Shown one piece after another: positions 44,251 to 53,194 of a stretch of 64,000 nucleotides of DNA. A program made the translations under genes and the position numbers. Numbering within the stretch: position 1 is the stretch's first letter; the number at the start of each line of letters is the position of its first letter. The notes under the pieces were generated by a model. That model saw nothing but the letters and a program-made list of their open reading frames with translations, ran no database searches and was not told where the DNA came from. Source of the stretch: CATQHP01 sp965214915 (GTDB taxonomy: Bacteria > Acidobacteriota > Terriglobia > Bryobacterales > UBA6623); the NCBI GenBank assembly GCA_965214915.1, contig CBDCCP010000002.1, positions 930,001 to 994,000 on the forward strand. Direction: 5' to 3'.

Positions 44251-45487
44251 GGGAAAGTCTGAATAAAGTGGTTTTGGCGCGTTGGCTGGTTGAAGTTGTC
44301 CGTAAGGAGCGGTTGCAGCCGGGCTGCCGGCGAATTTTGCGGCTGAATCCTGCCGATTTTGACTTCGCAACGCCAATTTTTGACCCCGCAGCGACGGCTT
44401 CGACTCCGCTTCTGCGGCTTGGCGCCGGCATGGACGCACGACTCCTGTATTGTGGCGCTCAGGCCGTCGCGTAGCGCCCGGCAAGCAGCAGATTGGCGAA
44501 GCCCAACAGCAGACTGATCCGCTCCCGGTTCTTGGCCAAGCCGCGATAGCGCACCTTGGCGTAGCCAAAGTGCCGCTTCACGTACAGAAACGGGTGCTCC
44601 ACCTTGGCCCGCACCTCTGCCTTGCGCCGCTCCGCCCGCGCCTCCGCGCTGCCCGCCGCCAAGCGCCGCCGCTGCCCAGCCTTCAAGGCCACTTGCCAGC
44701 GCACCTTACGCCCCCGATGCTCCGCGCGCTTGTCGATCCCCTGGTAACCCGCATCCGCGCACACCTCCCGCTCCCCGCCGTGCAGCAACTCATGCCCTTG
44801 GGTCACATCCGCCACGTTCGCCGCCGTCGCCGCCACGCTATGCGTCAGCCCCGTCTCGGCGTCCACGCCGATATGCGCCTTCATCCCGAAATACCATTGA
44901 TTCCCCTTCTTGGTCTGATGCATCTGTGGGTCGCGACTCCGCTTCTTGTTCTTCGTCGAACTCGGCGCCGCGATGATCGTCGCGTCCAGAATCGTCCCCT
45001 CCCGCAGCCGCAAGCCTTGCTCCGCCAAGTGCGCGTTGATCTCCGCCATCAGCTTCCCGCCCAACTCGTGCCGCTCCAACAGATGCCGAAAGTTCAAAAT
45101 CGTCGTCTCGTCCGGCAGCGCATCCCCCAAACGCAAGCCCACGAAGCGCCGCACCGACTCGATCTCGTACAGCATGTCCTCCATCCCCGGATCGCTCACG
45201 TTGTAAAACAACTGCACGCAATGCACGCGCAGCATCACCGCCAACGCGTACGGTCGCCGCCCCCGCCCCGCTTGGGGGTAGTACGGGCGGATGCGCTCCT
45301 CCAAGCGCTCCCACGGAATCAAGTCCTCCATCCGTGCCAGAAACTTCTCCCGCCTCGTCTGCTTCTTCTTCCCCTCGTACTCCAATTCTGCAAACGTCCG
45401 CTGCGCCATCGCTCTCCCCCTTATTCCCCGTGCCCGCTGCTCTCCCCTTATTATCCCAGTCAATAGCCTGCTTGTTCAGAGTTTCCC
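44251..45487 (-). mobile_element. IS5-family insertion sequence, copy 3 (1,237 bp)
   Basis: Same orientation as copy 2. One substitution compared with copies 1 and 2 was noticed in its non-coding part (GACTTCGC for GACTGCGC near 44363). Flanked by TA at 44249-44250 and 45488-45489. Inserted between NHL repeats 2-3 and the rest, in the codon after NLYIAD. Confidence 0.93.
44459..45409 (-). CDS. IS5-family transposase (copy 3)
   Basis: Same intact 316-residue protein as in the other two copies, starting MAQRTFAELEYEGKKK. Transcription opposes that of the interrupted NHL gene. Confidence 0.92.
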   Translation of the reverse strand: MAQRTFAELEYEGKKKQTRREKFLARMEDLIPWERLEERIRPYYPQAGRGRRPYALAVMLRVHCVQLFYNVSDPGMEDMLYEIESVRRFVGLRLGDALPDETTILNFRHLLERHELGGKLMAEINAHLAEQGLRLREGTILDATIIAAPSSTKNKKRSRDPQMHQTKKGNQWYFGMKAHIGVDAETGLTHSVAATAANVADVTQGHELLHGGEREVCADAGYQGIDKRAEHRGRKVRWQVALKAGQRRRLAAGSAEARAERRKAEVRAKVEHPFLYVKRHFGYAKVRYRGLAKNRERISLLLGFANLLLAGRYATA

Positions 45488-48239
45488 TAACAACAACCGC
45501 ATCCGTAAAGTGGACGCGGCCGGCGTCATCTCTACGGTCGCGGGAGACGGTACGCCGGGGGACAGCGGAGACGGCGGCCCGGCGGTGCAGGCGCGGCTGA
45601 ACTTCCCCCGAGGCGTGGCGGTGGACGGGGCGGGCAATCTCTACATCGCCGATAGGGGCAACGAAAGCATCCGTAAGATCGACGCGGCGGGCATCATTAC
45701 CACGGTAGTGGGAATCGTTACGCCGGGATACGGCGGGGACGGCGGTCCGGCGGTTCAGGCACAGTTGAACGTCCCCAAAGACGTGACGGTGGACGAGGCA
45801 GGCAACCTCTACATTGCCGATACCAACAACAACCGCATCCGCAAGGTCGACACGGCGGGAAATATCTCCACGGTTGCGGGGGGCGGGTCGTCGTTCGGAG
45901 ACGGCGGCGCGGCGGTTCGGGCGCAGCTGCTTTTGCCCGAAAGCGTGGCGGTGGACGGGGCGGGCAACATCTATATCGCCGATACGAGCAACCACCGCAT
46001 CCGCAAGGTCAACACGGCAGGGAACATCTCCACGTTTGCGGGCGGGGCGGTAGGGGATGGCGGCGCAGCGGTGCAGGCGCGGCTAAATCATCCTACAGGC
46101 GTGGCGGTGGATGGGGCGGGCAACCTCTACATCGCCGATACGAGCAACCACCGCATCCGCAAGGTCGACACGGCGGGCGTGATGGCTACGGTCGCGGGAA
46201 ACGGTACGCCGGGGGACGGTGGAGACGGCGGCGCAGCGGCCCAGGCGCAGCTAAACAACCCTACAGACGTGGCGGTGGACGGAGCGGGCAACCTCTACAT
46301 CGCCGATTGGCGCAACAACCGCATCCGCAAGGTCGACGCGGCGGGAAATATCGCTACGGTTGCGGGAGGCGGGTCGTCGTTCGGGGACGGCGGCGCGGCG
46401 GTTCGGGCGCAGTTAGACGGCCCCTCCGGAGTAGCGGTGGACGGAGCGGGCAACCTCTACATCGCCGATTGGTGGAACAACCGCATCCGCAAGGTCGACG
46501 CGGCGGGAAATATCTCTACGGTTGCGGGGGGCGGGTCGTCGTTCGGGGACGGCGGCGCGGCGGTTCGGGCGCGGCTAGACGGCCCCTCCGGAGTGGCGGT
46601 GGACGGGGCGGGCAGCCTCTACATTGCCGATGCGAGCAACGACCGCATCCGCAAGGTCGACACGGCAGGCGTGATTACCACCGTGGCGGGAGTCGGGATG
46701 CATGGATTCGGCGGGGACAACGGCGCGGCGGTTCAGGCGTGGCTCAATAACCCCACAGACGTGGCGGTGGACGGCTCAGGCAACCTCTACATCGCCGATT
46801 TGTTCAACCAGCGCATCCGTAAGGTCGATGCGGCGGGCGTGATTACTACGGTGGCGGGAACTGCAGAGCGCGGATTCGGCGGGGACGGCGGCGCGGCGGT
46901 TCAGGCGCGGCTCAACGACCCCTCCGGCGTGGCGGTGGACGAGGCGGGCAACCTTTACATCGCCGATGAGGACAACCACCGCATCCGCAAGGTCAGCCCG
47001 CGGGCCGTCGAGACGCCGCAACCGCCCGAAGAACGGCAGCCCGGGACAGTGCGGGCACGAAGCTTAGAGTTGTCGTTCGTGCTGCCGCAGGATGCCGAGC
47101 CGGCGGCTCAACCGCTCGTGCTCTACGCCAACAACGGCGCGGCGAACTTTCAAGCGCGGCCGGGAACAGTCTGGATCGCGGTTTCTCCGGAGAGCGGCAA
47201 CTTGGCCGAGAACGAGGAGACGACGGTCACGGTCACGGTGAACCCGTACGGGCTGCGCGAAGGACCGCACCGCGGCATGCTGTACATCTATTCCGACGGG
47301 AGCATTACGGATCGACTGGCGGTCGCGCTGGAAGTGCTGCCGTCGATGGGACTGTCAGTGTCGGAAAACGGCGTGGTCAACGCCGCGGCGATGAGCGCCT
47401 TCGGCGAGCCGGGTCTGTTCGGCCCGACGCTACTGCCTGTGGCGCCGGGTTCGATCATTGCCGTCTTTGGCCGAAATTTCACCGGCGGCGGAGAATCCAG
47501 GGCCGAGGGGGCGCCGTTGCCGGGGAGACTGGGTGGAGTTCGGCTGACGGTGGGCGGCATGGAAGCGCCGCTGTTCTGGGTAGGGCCGAACCAGATCAAC
47601 GCGCAGTTGCCCGCGGCGCTGGGGGAGGACGGCGCGCGGTTTTCCTCCGTGATCGTGGAGAACGCCGAAAAAAGCAGCTTCCCGCGCATCGTGCCCCTAG
47701 CTGCCGCTGCGCCGGGGATCTTCACAGTGACGGGAACGGGGACGGGCCAGGGGGTTGTGGTGTTTTCCAACACGGCGGTATTGGCGGCGCCACTGGGTTC
47801 CATCGGAGGGGCGGAGAGTCGTCCGGCGCGGGCCGGGGATATCGTGTCGATCTACGCTACGGGATTGGGAGCGGTGGAGCCGCCGCTAGCGGACGGCAAG
47901 AACTCGTGTGAACCGGACGGGCGTTGCTTGGCGGACGGGTCGAACGTGGTTCTGCGGCACACGGTAGAGCAACCGGAAGTGTGGATCGGGGGCGTTTCGG
48001 TTGCCGGAGATAAGGTGCTGTACTCGGGGCTGGCGCCTGAGTACCCGGGGCTGAACGTGGCGGTCGTCGAGATGCCGGCAGGGATCGTGCCGTCCGACGC
48101 GGCGGAAGTGGTCATCGCCATCGGCGGCAAAGCGAGCCAAGCCGGTGTCACCATAGCGGTCGAATAGGCTGCGAGCCGCGAGTCACGGGTTGCGGGCCAT
48201 GCTGCCGTGCCGGGAAATTTCTCCTAGAATGAGGGTTTC

Positions 48240-48506
48240 ATGCCCAAGACCGTCTGGCTGGCTATCGTCTTCGTTCTCGGAGTGGTGTGCCTGCTGGTCT
48301 ATCTGACCCTCGGACTGTCGCAATTCACCTGCGAAGTCTGCATGGAGTACAAGGGGCGGACGAACTGCGCCACGGCCTCCGGGACCACCAAGGAAGAGGC
48401 CGTGCGCACCGCTTCCGACACGGCTTGCGCCACGATCTCGGCCGGAATGACCGAGAGCATCCAGTGCGGCAACACCCCGCCCGTCAGCGTGACCTGGATC
48501 GAGTAG
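48240..48506 (+). CDS. small membrane protein with cysteine pair
   Basis: 88 residues. An N-terminal transmembrane helix (TVWLAIVFVLGVVCLLVYLTLGL) followed by a short extracytoplasmic domain with FTCEVCMEYKGRTNCATASG and two more Cys. The Cys spacing suggests disulfides or a metal site. Not recognised. It overlaps the convergent gene 48484-49155 by 23 bp. Confidence 0.65.
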   Translation: MPKTVWLAIVFVLGVVCLLVYLTLGLSQFTCEVCMEYKGRTNCATASGTTKEEAVRTASDTACATISAGMTESIQCGNTPPVSVTWIE

Positions 48507-49155
48507 AGTTCCTCGAACGGCGGCGATGCCGTCCGAACGACAGCGCCGTCACCAAGGCGACGCCGAGCGCCGCGGCCCAACTCTCGACGGCTCCCCCGCC
48601 GGGCGCGGCGGCGCTTCCTTGAGCCGTCTCTGCGCCGCTCGAAACGGCGCTCAAGGGCACGAGCAAGACCGCCGTCAGATGACTTGAGGCAGCCAACCGG
48701 GGGCCCGAACCGGCGCCGCCGATTTTTTTGAAGCCGACTCCGAGCGCGGCGACGAGGAGCAGGTAACCGACAGCGGCGGCGGCGCCGGCCGCCCACCCGC
48801 CCAGCGCGTTCGTCCGCTCCAGCGCGAGGCGCACGATCAAGACAAGAGCAACCGCGAAAACCGGCGAAGGCAGCGACTCGACCAAGCCGCCGGCCGCCGC
48901 GTTCCCTGCCCTGCGCAAGCTCCACAGCGCCAATCCCGCATGGGCCGCGAGACCGCTTCCCCAAAACGCCGGATGCGACAACCAGGCGTCGACCTCGGCG
49001 GCGGATAAAGCCGCGCCCAAGCCGCCGGCGGCAAGCCCCGCAAGCAGCGTGACGGCAACGAACGCATACGCCGGCCGCGGCCGCAACCCGACCGTCCAGG
49101 CATCGCGAACCGCGAACACGGCGATTGCCCCCACAAAAAGCCAACTGCGATCCAT
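48484..49155 (-). CDS. multi-pass membrane protein, function unknown
   Basis: 223 residues starting MDRSWLFVGAIAVFAVRDAW. About five to six hydrophobic segments (AYAFVAVTLLAGLAAGGLGAAL, PVFAVALVLIVRLAL, AAGAAAAVGYLLLVAALGVGF) rich in Ala, Gly and Leu. No named family. The last part is positively charged (GRHRRRSRNSTRSRSR). Diverges from the MTAP gene with about 60 bp between starts. Confidence 0.55.
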   Translation of the reverse strand: MDRSWLFVGAIAVFAVRDAWTVGLRPRPAYAFVAVTLLAGLAAGGLGAALSAAEVDAWLSHPAFWGSGLAAHAGLALWSLRRAGNAAAGGLVESLPSPVFAVALVLIVRLALERTNALGGWAAGAAAAVGYLLLVAALGVGFKKIGGAGSGPRLAASSHLTAVLLVPLSAVSSGAETAQGSAAAPGGGAVESWAAALGVALVTALSFGRHRRRSRNSTRSRSR

Positions 49156-49212
49156 TCCGTACCGATTACGGTAGCAACCCCAAGAAACCGCAACGCTACA
49201 ATGGTGCGTTCC

Positions 49213-50067
49213 ATGAGCATACGCATCGGCATCGTCGGGGGCAGCGGCCTCTATGAGATGGACGCCCTTGAAGAGCGGCGCGAAATCGCGGTAGAAACGC
49301 CTTGGGGAGCCCCCTCCGACGCCTACATCGCGGGCAAGATCGCCGGACGCGAAGTCGCTTTTCTGGCAAGGCATGGGCGCGGCCACCGCATCATGCCCTC
49401 GAATCTGAATTTCCGAGCGAATATCTACGGCCTGAAAAAGCTGGGCGTCGAATATATCCTGTCGTTCAGCGCGGTCGGCTCTCTGCAGCAGCGGCTGGAG
49501 CCGATCCATTTCGTCATTCCCGATCAATTCTTCGACCGTACGCGCGGGCGCGCTTCGACGTTTTTCGATGAAGACGTCGTCGCCCACGTCACTTTCGCCG
49601 ATCCGGTTTGCCCGCTGCTGTCCGACGTTGCCGAAGACGCCTGCAAGGCGGCGGGCGTGACCGTACATCGCGGAGGCACGTACTGCTGCATGGAGGGGCC
49701 GGCGTTCTCGACGAAAGCCGAATCGAACCTCTACCGAAGCTGGGGCTTCGACGTGATCGGCATGACCAACCTGCAAGAGGCCAAGCTCGCCCGCGAAGCC
49801 GAGATGTCGTACGCGACGATCGCCATGGTGACCGACTACGATTGCTGGCATCCGCAGCACGACGCCGTAACGGTGGAAACCGTGATCGCGTACCTGACGA
49901 AAAATTCCGAGAACGCTCAAAGGGTCGCGGTCGAAGCGGTCAAAAGGGTTCCCGATGCGCCGACCCCGTACGCCTCGGCGCTGCGCCATGCGATTCTGAC
50001 CGACCGCGCGAAAATCTCCGCTGCGGCGAAACGGAAGTACGACTTGCTGATCGGCAAGTACCTTTGA
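49213..50067 (+). CDS. mtnP: S-methyl-5'-thioadenosine phosphorylase
   Basis: 284 residues (a 4-residue longer start at 49201 is possible). Full set of MTAP family motifs: IRIGIVGGSGLY, the phosphate-binding FLARHGRGHRIMPSNLNFRANI, SAVGSLQQRLEP, YCCMEGPAFSTKAESN and IGMTNLQEAKLAREAEM. The enzyme splits methylthioadenosine, a by-product of polyamine or autoinducer synthesis, into adenine and methylthioribose-1-phosphate. Followed 20 bp later by a PfkB kinase on the same strand. Confidence 0.93.
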   Translation: MSIRIGIVGGSGLYEMDALEERREIAVETPWGAPSDAYIAGKIAGREVAFLARHGRGHRIMPSNLNFRANIYGLKKLGVEYILSFSAVGSLQQRLEPIHFVIPDQFFDRTRGRASTFFDEDVVAHVTFADPVCPLLSDVAEDACKAAGVTVHRGGTYCCMEGPAFSTKAESNLYRSWGFDVIGMTNLQEAKLAREAEMSYATIAMVTDYDCWHPQHDAVTVETVIAYLTKNSENAQRVAVEAVKRVPDAPTPYASALRHAILTDRAKISAAAKRKYDLLIGKYL

Positions 50068-50087
50068 GTCCCTCGAATCCAAAATCC

Positions 50088-51002
50088 ATGTCTCTCCTGG
50101 TAGTCGGCTCCGTGGCCTACGACGGCATCGAAACCCCGCACGGCAAGGTGGACCGCATGCTCGGCGGCGCCGGAACTTACATCGCGCTGGCGGCCGGCCA
50201 TTTCTCGCCGGTGCGGCTGGTCGGTATCGTCGGCGGCGACTTCGCCCCGGAAGACGAGGCCGTGCTGCACGATCACGGCGTCGATCTCGAGGGCCTCGAA
50301 AAGGCCGCGGGCAAAACCTTTTTCTGGAAAGGCGTTTACTCCAACGACATGAACACCCGCGAAACGATCGCCACGGAACTGAACGTTTTCGCGGACTTCA
50401 ACCCGCAATTGCCGGATGCCTACCGCGAAACGCCGTACGTCATGCTGGGCAACATCCACCCGTCGCTGCAGGCGCGGGTGCGCAACCAGGCCGCGGCTCC
50501 GCGTTTCGTGGGCGGCGACACGATGAATTTCTGGATCGAAGGCGCGCCGCGGCAACTCGCCGAGGCGATTCGCGGCTGGAACTTCATCCTGATCAACGAC
50601 GCCGAAGCCCGCCAACTTTCCGGCCATTACAATTTGCGCGCAGCCGCGCAGACAATCCGCGAAATGGGTCCGCAAACCGTGGTGATCAAGCGCGGCGAAT
50701 ACGGCGCGGTGCTGTTCCACGACGGCGGGCACTTTATCGCGCCGGGATACTTGCTCGAAGAAGTCTTCGACCCTACCGGCGCGGGCGATTCGTTCGCCGG
50801 AGGATTCATGGGCTACCTCGCCGAGCAAGGCGTCTCAGCCGGCGGCGCGCATATCGAATCGCATCTGCGCCGGGCGATGATCTACGGCTCGGTCATGGGC
50901 AGCTTCTGTTGCGAGCAATTCGGCATCGGCCGCCTGCGCACGTTGACGCGCGAACAGATCGACGAACGCTTCGAGGAATTCCGCCGCTTCACCGATTTTT
51001 AG
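50088..51002 (+). CDS. PfkB-family sugar/nucleoside kinase
   Basis: 304 residues. It has the ribokinase fold signatures: N-terminal LVVGSVAYDGIETPHG and GGAGTYIALAA, and the C-terminal ATP/anion-hole motif DPTGAGDSFAGGFMGYLAE with the catalytic Asp. Substrate unknown; its position directly after mtnP suggests a kinase in purine or methylthioribose salvage, such as an adenosine-kinase-like enzyme, but this is inference. Confidence 0.9.
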   Translation: MSLLVVGSVAYDGIETPHGKVDRMLGGAGTYIALAAGHFSPVRLVGIVGGDFAPEDEAVLHDHGVDLEGLEKAAGKTFFWKGVYSNDMNTRETIATELNVFADFNPQLPDAYRETPYVMLGNIHPSLQARVRNQAAAPRFVGGDTMNFWIEGAPRQLAEAIRGWNFILINDAEARQLSGHYNLRAAAQTIREMGPQTVVIKRGEYGAVLFHDGGHFIAPGYLLEEVFDPTGAGDSFAGGFMGYLAEQGVSAGGAHIESHLRRAMIYGSVMGSFCCEQFGIGRLRTLTREQIDERFEEFRRFTDF

Positions 51003-51008
51003 CTTGCC

Positions 51009-51026
51009 CGATGCTATACTCCGGCA
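51009..51026 (+). promoter_or_regulatory. extended -10 promoter-like 18-mer (shared)
   Basis: CGATGCTATACTCCGGCA contains an extended -10 (TGC-TATACT at 51015-51020). The identical 18-mer occurs at 52146-52163, each a few tens of bases before a start codon, and both are preceded by CGATTTT about 22 bp upstream of the box. Likely a shared promoter. Confidence 0.45.
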
Positions 51027-51072
51027 TCTCTGCGCCGGCGGCCCTTATAGTGAAGAGGGGTACGCCAGCCCT

Positions 51073-52113
51073 ATGTCGACGCGGTCAATCGACTACCGCA
51101 TCGCGCTTGCGTCAGCGGCGCTGCTCATTGCGGCGCCCTGCGGCGTCGGGCAGACACGAAGCAGGCCGGCAGGAGATCCCGTCACTCTCTCCAAAGGCAT
51201 TCGCGTGCGTATCGGAGATGGGAAGCTGCGGCCGGCCAAGCTGGTCTTCACCGACCGCGCCGTGACTGTCGAGCAAAGCTCGAACCCGCCGCTACGATTC
51301 GAATATGGCGACCTTCACGTTCGCCGCGGACGGCACTACCGCGGCGGCCCCCTATTCGAGCCGCGTTTGATTCTGAGAGTCGTGTGTTACAACCTGCCGG
51401 GGATTGTCATTGGCGGCGCGGGCGCGGCAGCGGCTGTCGTCGGCGGCGCAGTCGCGGGAACTACCGGAACGACGCTGATCTTTCGCCTCATTGACCGCAA
51501 TCGGGGCTACTGGCTGGAATTGCACACGCACCGATCCGACCGGAGCGCTTACCTGCGGCTCCCCGGCAAGAAACAACGCCGTCAAGCGATCTTCGAAGAA
51601 CTCGCGCGGAGAACTCCACAGGAATTGATCGTGAGACCGCCGGGCGCCGTCCCGAACTCGCAATGGCCGTACGTCCCGGCGGAAGGCGACCCTGCGCCCG
51701 ACTTGGCGCTGGAGGACATGGACGGGACACCGTGGAGATTGTCGGAACTGCAAGGCAAGGTCGTGTTGCTGACCTTTTGGGCGACGTGGTGCGGGCCGTG
51801 CAGGGAGGAAATGCCGCACCTGGAGAATCTGCACCGCAAGTTTGCCGAAAATGGTTTGGTCGTGCTTGGCCTCAACGACGAGCCTGCGGACCGAACACGG
51901 AAATTCCTGCAAGAAGCCGGAATCACATTCCCCAACCTGCATAGCGTGGACGGGCAGGAATTCCGGCTGTACGCCATCGACGCCATCCCCACCAGCCTGA
52001 TCGTCGACCGACGCGGACAGATTCACAAGCGGTTCTCGGGGTTCCCGGGCGAGCGGTTTCTTACCGGGGCCGTCAAGGGAGCCCTCTTCCAAGCAAACCG
52101 ATCTTACAAGTAG
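51073..52113 (+). CDS. TlpA-like thioredoxin-domain protein with N-terminal extension
   Basis: 346 residues starting MSTRSIDYRIALASAALLIAAP, a signal sequence. Residues about 30-200 include a hydrophobic Ala/Gly-rich segment (GIVIGGAGAAAAVVGGAVAG) and charged parts of no recognised family. The C-terminal ~150 residues are a TlpA/ResA-type thioredoxin domain: PAPDLALEDMDGTPWRLSEL, redox motif ATWCGPCREEMPHLE, and the cis-Pro IDAIPTSLIVDRRG. It is probably a periplasmic disulfide reductase used in cytochrome c maturation or protein folding. Confidence 0.85.
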   Translation: MSTRSIDYRIALASAALLIAAPCGVGQTRSRPAGDPVTLSKGIRVRIGDGKLRPAKLVFTDRAVTVEQSSNPPLRFEYGDLHVRRGRHYRGGPLFEPRLILRVVCYNLPGIVIGGAGAAAAVVGGAVAGTTGTTLIFRLIDRNRGYWLELHTHRSDRSAYLRLPGKKQRRQAIFEELARRTPQELIVRPPGAVPNSQWPYVPAEGDPAPDLALEDMDGTPWRLSELQGKVVLLTFWATWCGPCREEMPHLENLHRKFAENGLVVLGLNDEPADRTRKFLQEAGITFPNLHSVDGQEFRLYAIDAIPTSLIVDRRGQIHKRFSGFPGERFLTGAVKGALFQANRSYK

Positions 52114-52145
52114 GAGCGGCAGCGGCATCGATTTTCAACTTTCCT

Positions 52146-52163
52146 CGATGCTATACTCCGGCA
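52146..52163 (+). promoter_or_regulatory. extended -10 promoter-like 18-mer (shared), second copy
   Basis: Identical to the 18-mer at 51009-51026, with TATACT at 52152-52157, about 36 bp before the ATG of the VOC gene. The flanking sequences differ, so this is a shared functional element or a local duplication of only the promoter core. Confidence 0.45.
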
Positions 52164-52192
52164 GCCGCACTCCCCGCTGAGGACTCGCGCCT

Positions 52193-52555
52193 ATGTCCCG
52201 TCCGTTTTATTTCGAGATTCTGTCCGCCGAGCCAGAGAAGACTGTCGCCTTCTATAAGAGCGTTTTCGGTTGGAAGTTCAACGAACAAGGCCCGCAAGCC
52301 TACTGGCCGGCCGACACCGGCCCCAAAAACCAACCCGGCATCGACGGCGCCGTCATGGGCGCCCATTTCGATCAAAAGGTCATCAATACCATCCGGGTGG
52401 ACTCTCTCGAGGATGTCCTGGCGAAAGTCGAGGCCGCCGGGGGCAAGAAGATTCACGGGCCGATGGAAATTCCGGGCGTCGGCCTGCACGCCTACTGCAA
52501 AGATCCGCAGGGAACGATTTTCGGCATCCTGCAGCCGGCTGCCCCGGCCGGCTAG
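52193..52555 (+). CDS. VOC-family (glyoxalase/bleomycin-resistance-like) protein
   Basis: 120 residues. RPFYFEILSAEPEKTVAFYKSVFGWKFNEQG at the start and VEAAGGKKIHGPMEIPGVGLHAYCKDPQGTIFGILQP at the end are typical of this fold, with the metal-binding positions in place of the usual His/Glu partly unclear. Role unknown. Its stop is followed three bases later by the ATG of the restriction endonuclease gene. Confidence 0.88.
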   Translation: MSRPFYFEILSAEPEKTVAFYKSVFGWKFNEQGPQAYWPADTGPKNQPGIDGAVMGAHFDQKVINTIRVDSLEDVLAKVEAAGGKKIHGPMEIPGVGLHAYCKDPQGTIFGILQPAAPAG

Positions 52556-52558
52556 AGC

Positions 52559-53186
52559 ATGAAACGCCGACTGACCGATCAAGGCGCTTCGAGCGGAAGC
52601 AGCCGCCTTTGCCTGCGCGGAATTCTCTCATGACGAGCCGAGCCTGTACGGCGTCACCGACGGCAAGGCTGTGGGCACATACCTTGAGCACAAGTTCCAG
52701 GCCCTACTCCACACGAAATACGCTTACGAGGAGGGCAGTTCGGCAAGAGGGATCGACTTTTCCAGTCTCAACGTGGATCTGAAAGTCACGAGCATCAAGC
52801 AGCCGCAGTCTTCCTCTCCGTTCAAGTCCGCCCGGCAGAAAGTATTGGGACTCGGATACTCTTTGCTCGTTTTCGTTTACCGCAAAACGGACGATAACGT
52901 GAAACGTACCGGGAAACTCCAGATTCTGCACACCGTCTTCATCGACGCATCGCGCACTGCCGACTACCAAACCACCCGAGGCATCCAAGAGATAATCCTT
53001 GAGCGCGACGGCAACTTGGACGACTTGGTCGCGTTCATGGGCGACCACAACCTGCCCATCGACGACGTGGCGGCTACGCAACTCGCCGAAACTTGGATAT
53101 TTGACGATTTCCAACGCCCTTCAAGCGGCTTCAATATAGTCGGGTCATCGAGACAGCGGGCACGATCGATGGAATCCTGCGAGTGA
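52559..53186 (+). pseudogene. type II restriction endonuclease-like protein with N-terminal frameshift
   Basis: From about 52575 the frame reads KALRAEAAAFACAEFSHDEP and LYGVTDGKAVGTYLEHKFQA, then DVKVTS-like NVDLKVTSIKQPQSSSPFKS, whose Asp/Lys cluster fits a PD-(D/E)xK nuclease core. No start codon exists in this frame before GTG at 52671, but an ATG at 52559 begins MKRRLTDQG in another frame, so a small indel near 52580 appears to separate the real start from the body. It is followed nine bases later by a DNA methyltransferase. Together they look like a type II restriction-modification pair. A sequencing error at the shift would restore the gene. Confidence 0.65.
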
Positions 53187-53194
53187 GGTAGGAC

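Larger units (their letters stand above)
43638..48167 (+). pseudogene. giant NHL-repeat protein with Solibacter-type C-terminal domain, split by IS copy 3
   Basis: Without the IS (44251-45487) and one copy of the TA target duplication, 43638-44250 and 45490-48167 join to exactly 1,097 codons in frame, rebuilding ...NLYIADINNNRIRKVD. Signal peptide near residue 40 (LALCAALSAAIVWAQP). Twelve NHL repeats (NLYIAD...NxRIRKVD), each 56 residues (168 bp), enough for two six-bladed propellers. C-terminal part: an Ig-like stretch, then GVVNAAAMSAFG ... PGSIIAVFGRNFTGGG and DIVSIYATGLGAVEPPLADG, the TIGR03437-like domain. Such proteins are surface-located and of unknown function. Apparently disrupted recently, since the rest is undamaged. 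Confidence 0.88.

Noticed and set aside
43861..46990. Regular 168-bp direct repeats that could suggest a CRISPR or satellite
   Set aside because: They are in frame NHL protein repeats (56 residues), with no spacers or Cas genes.
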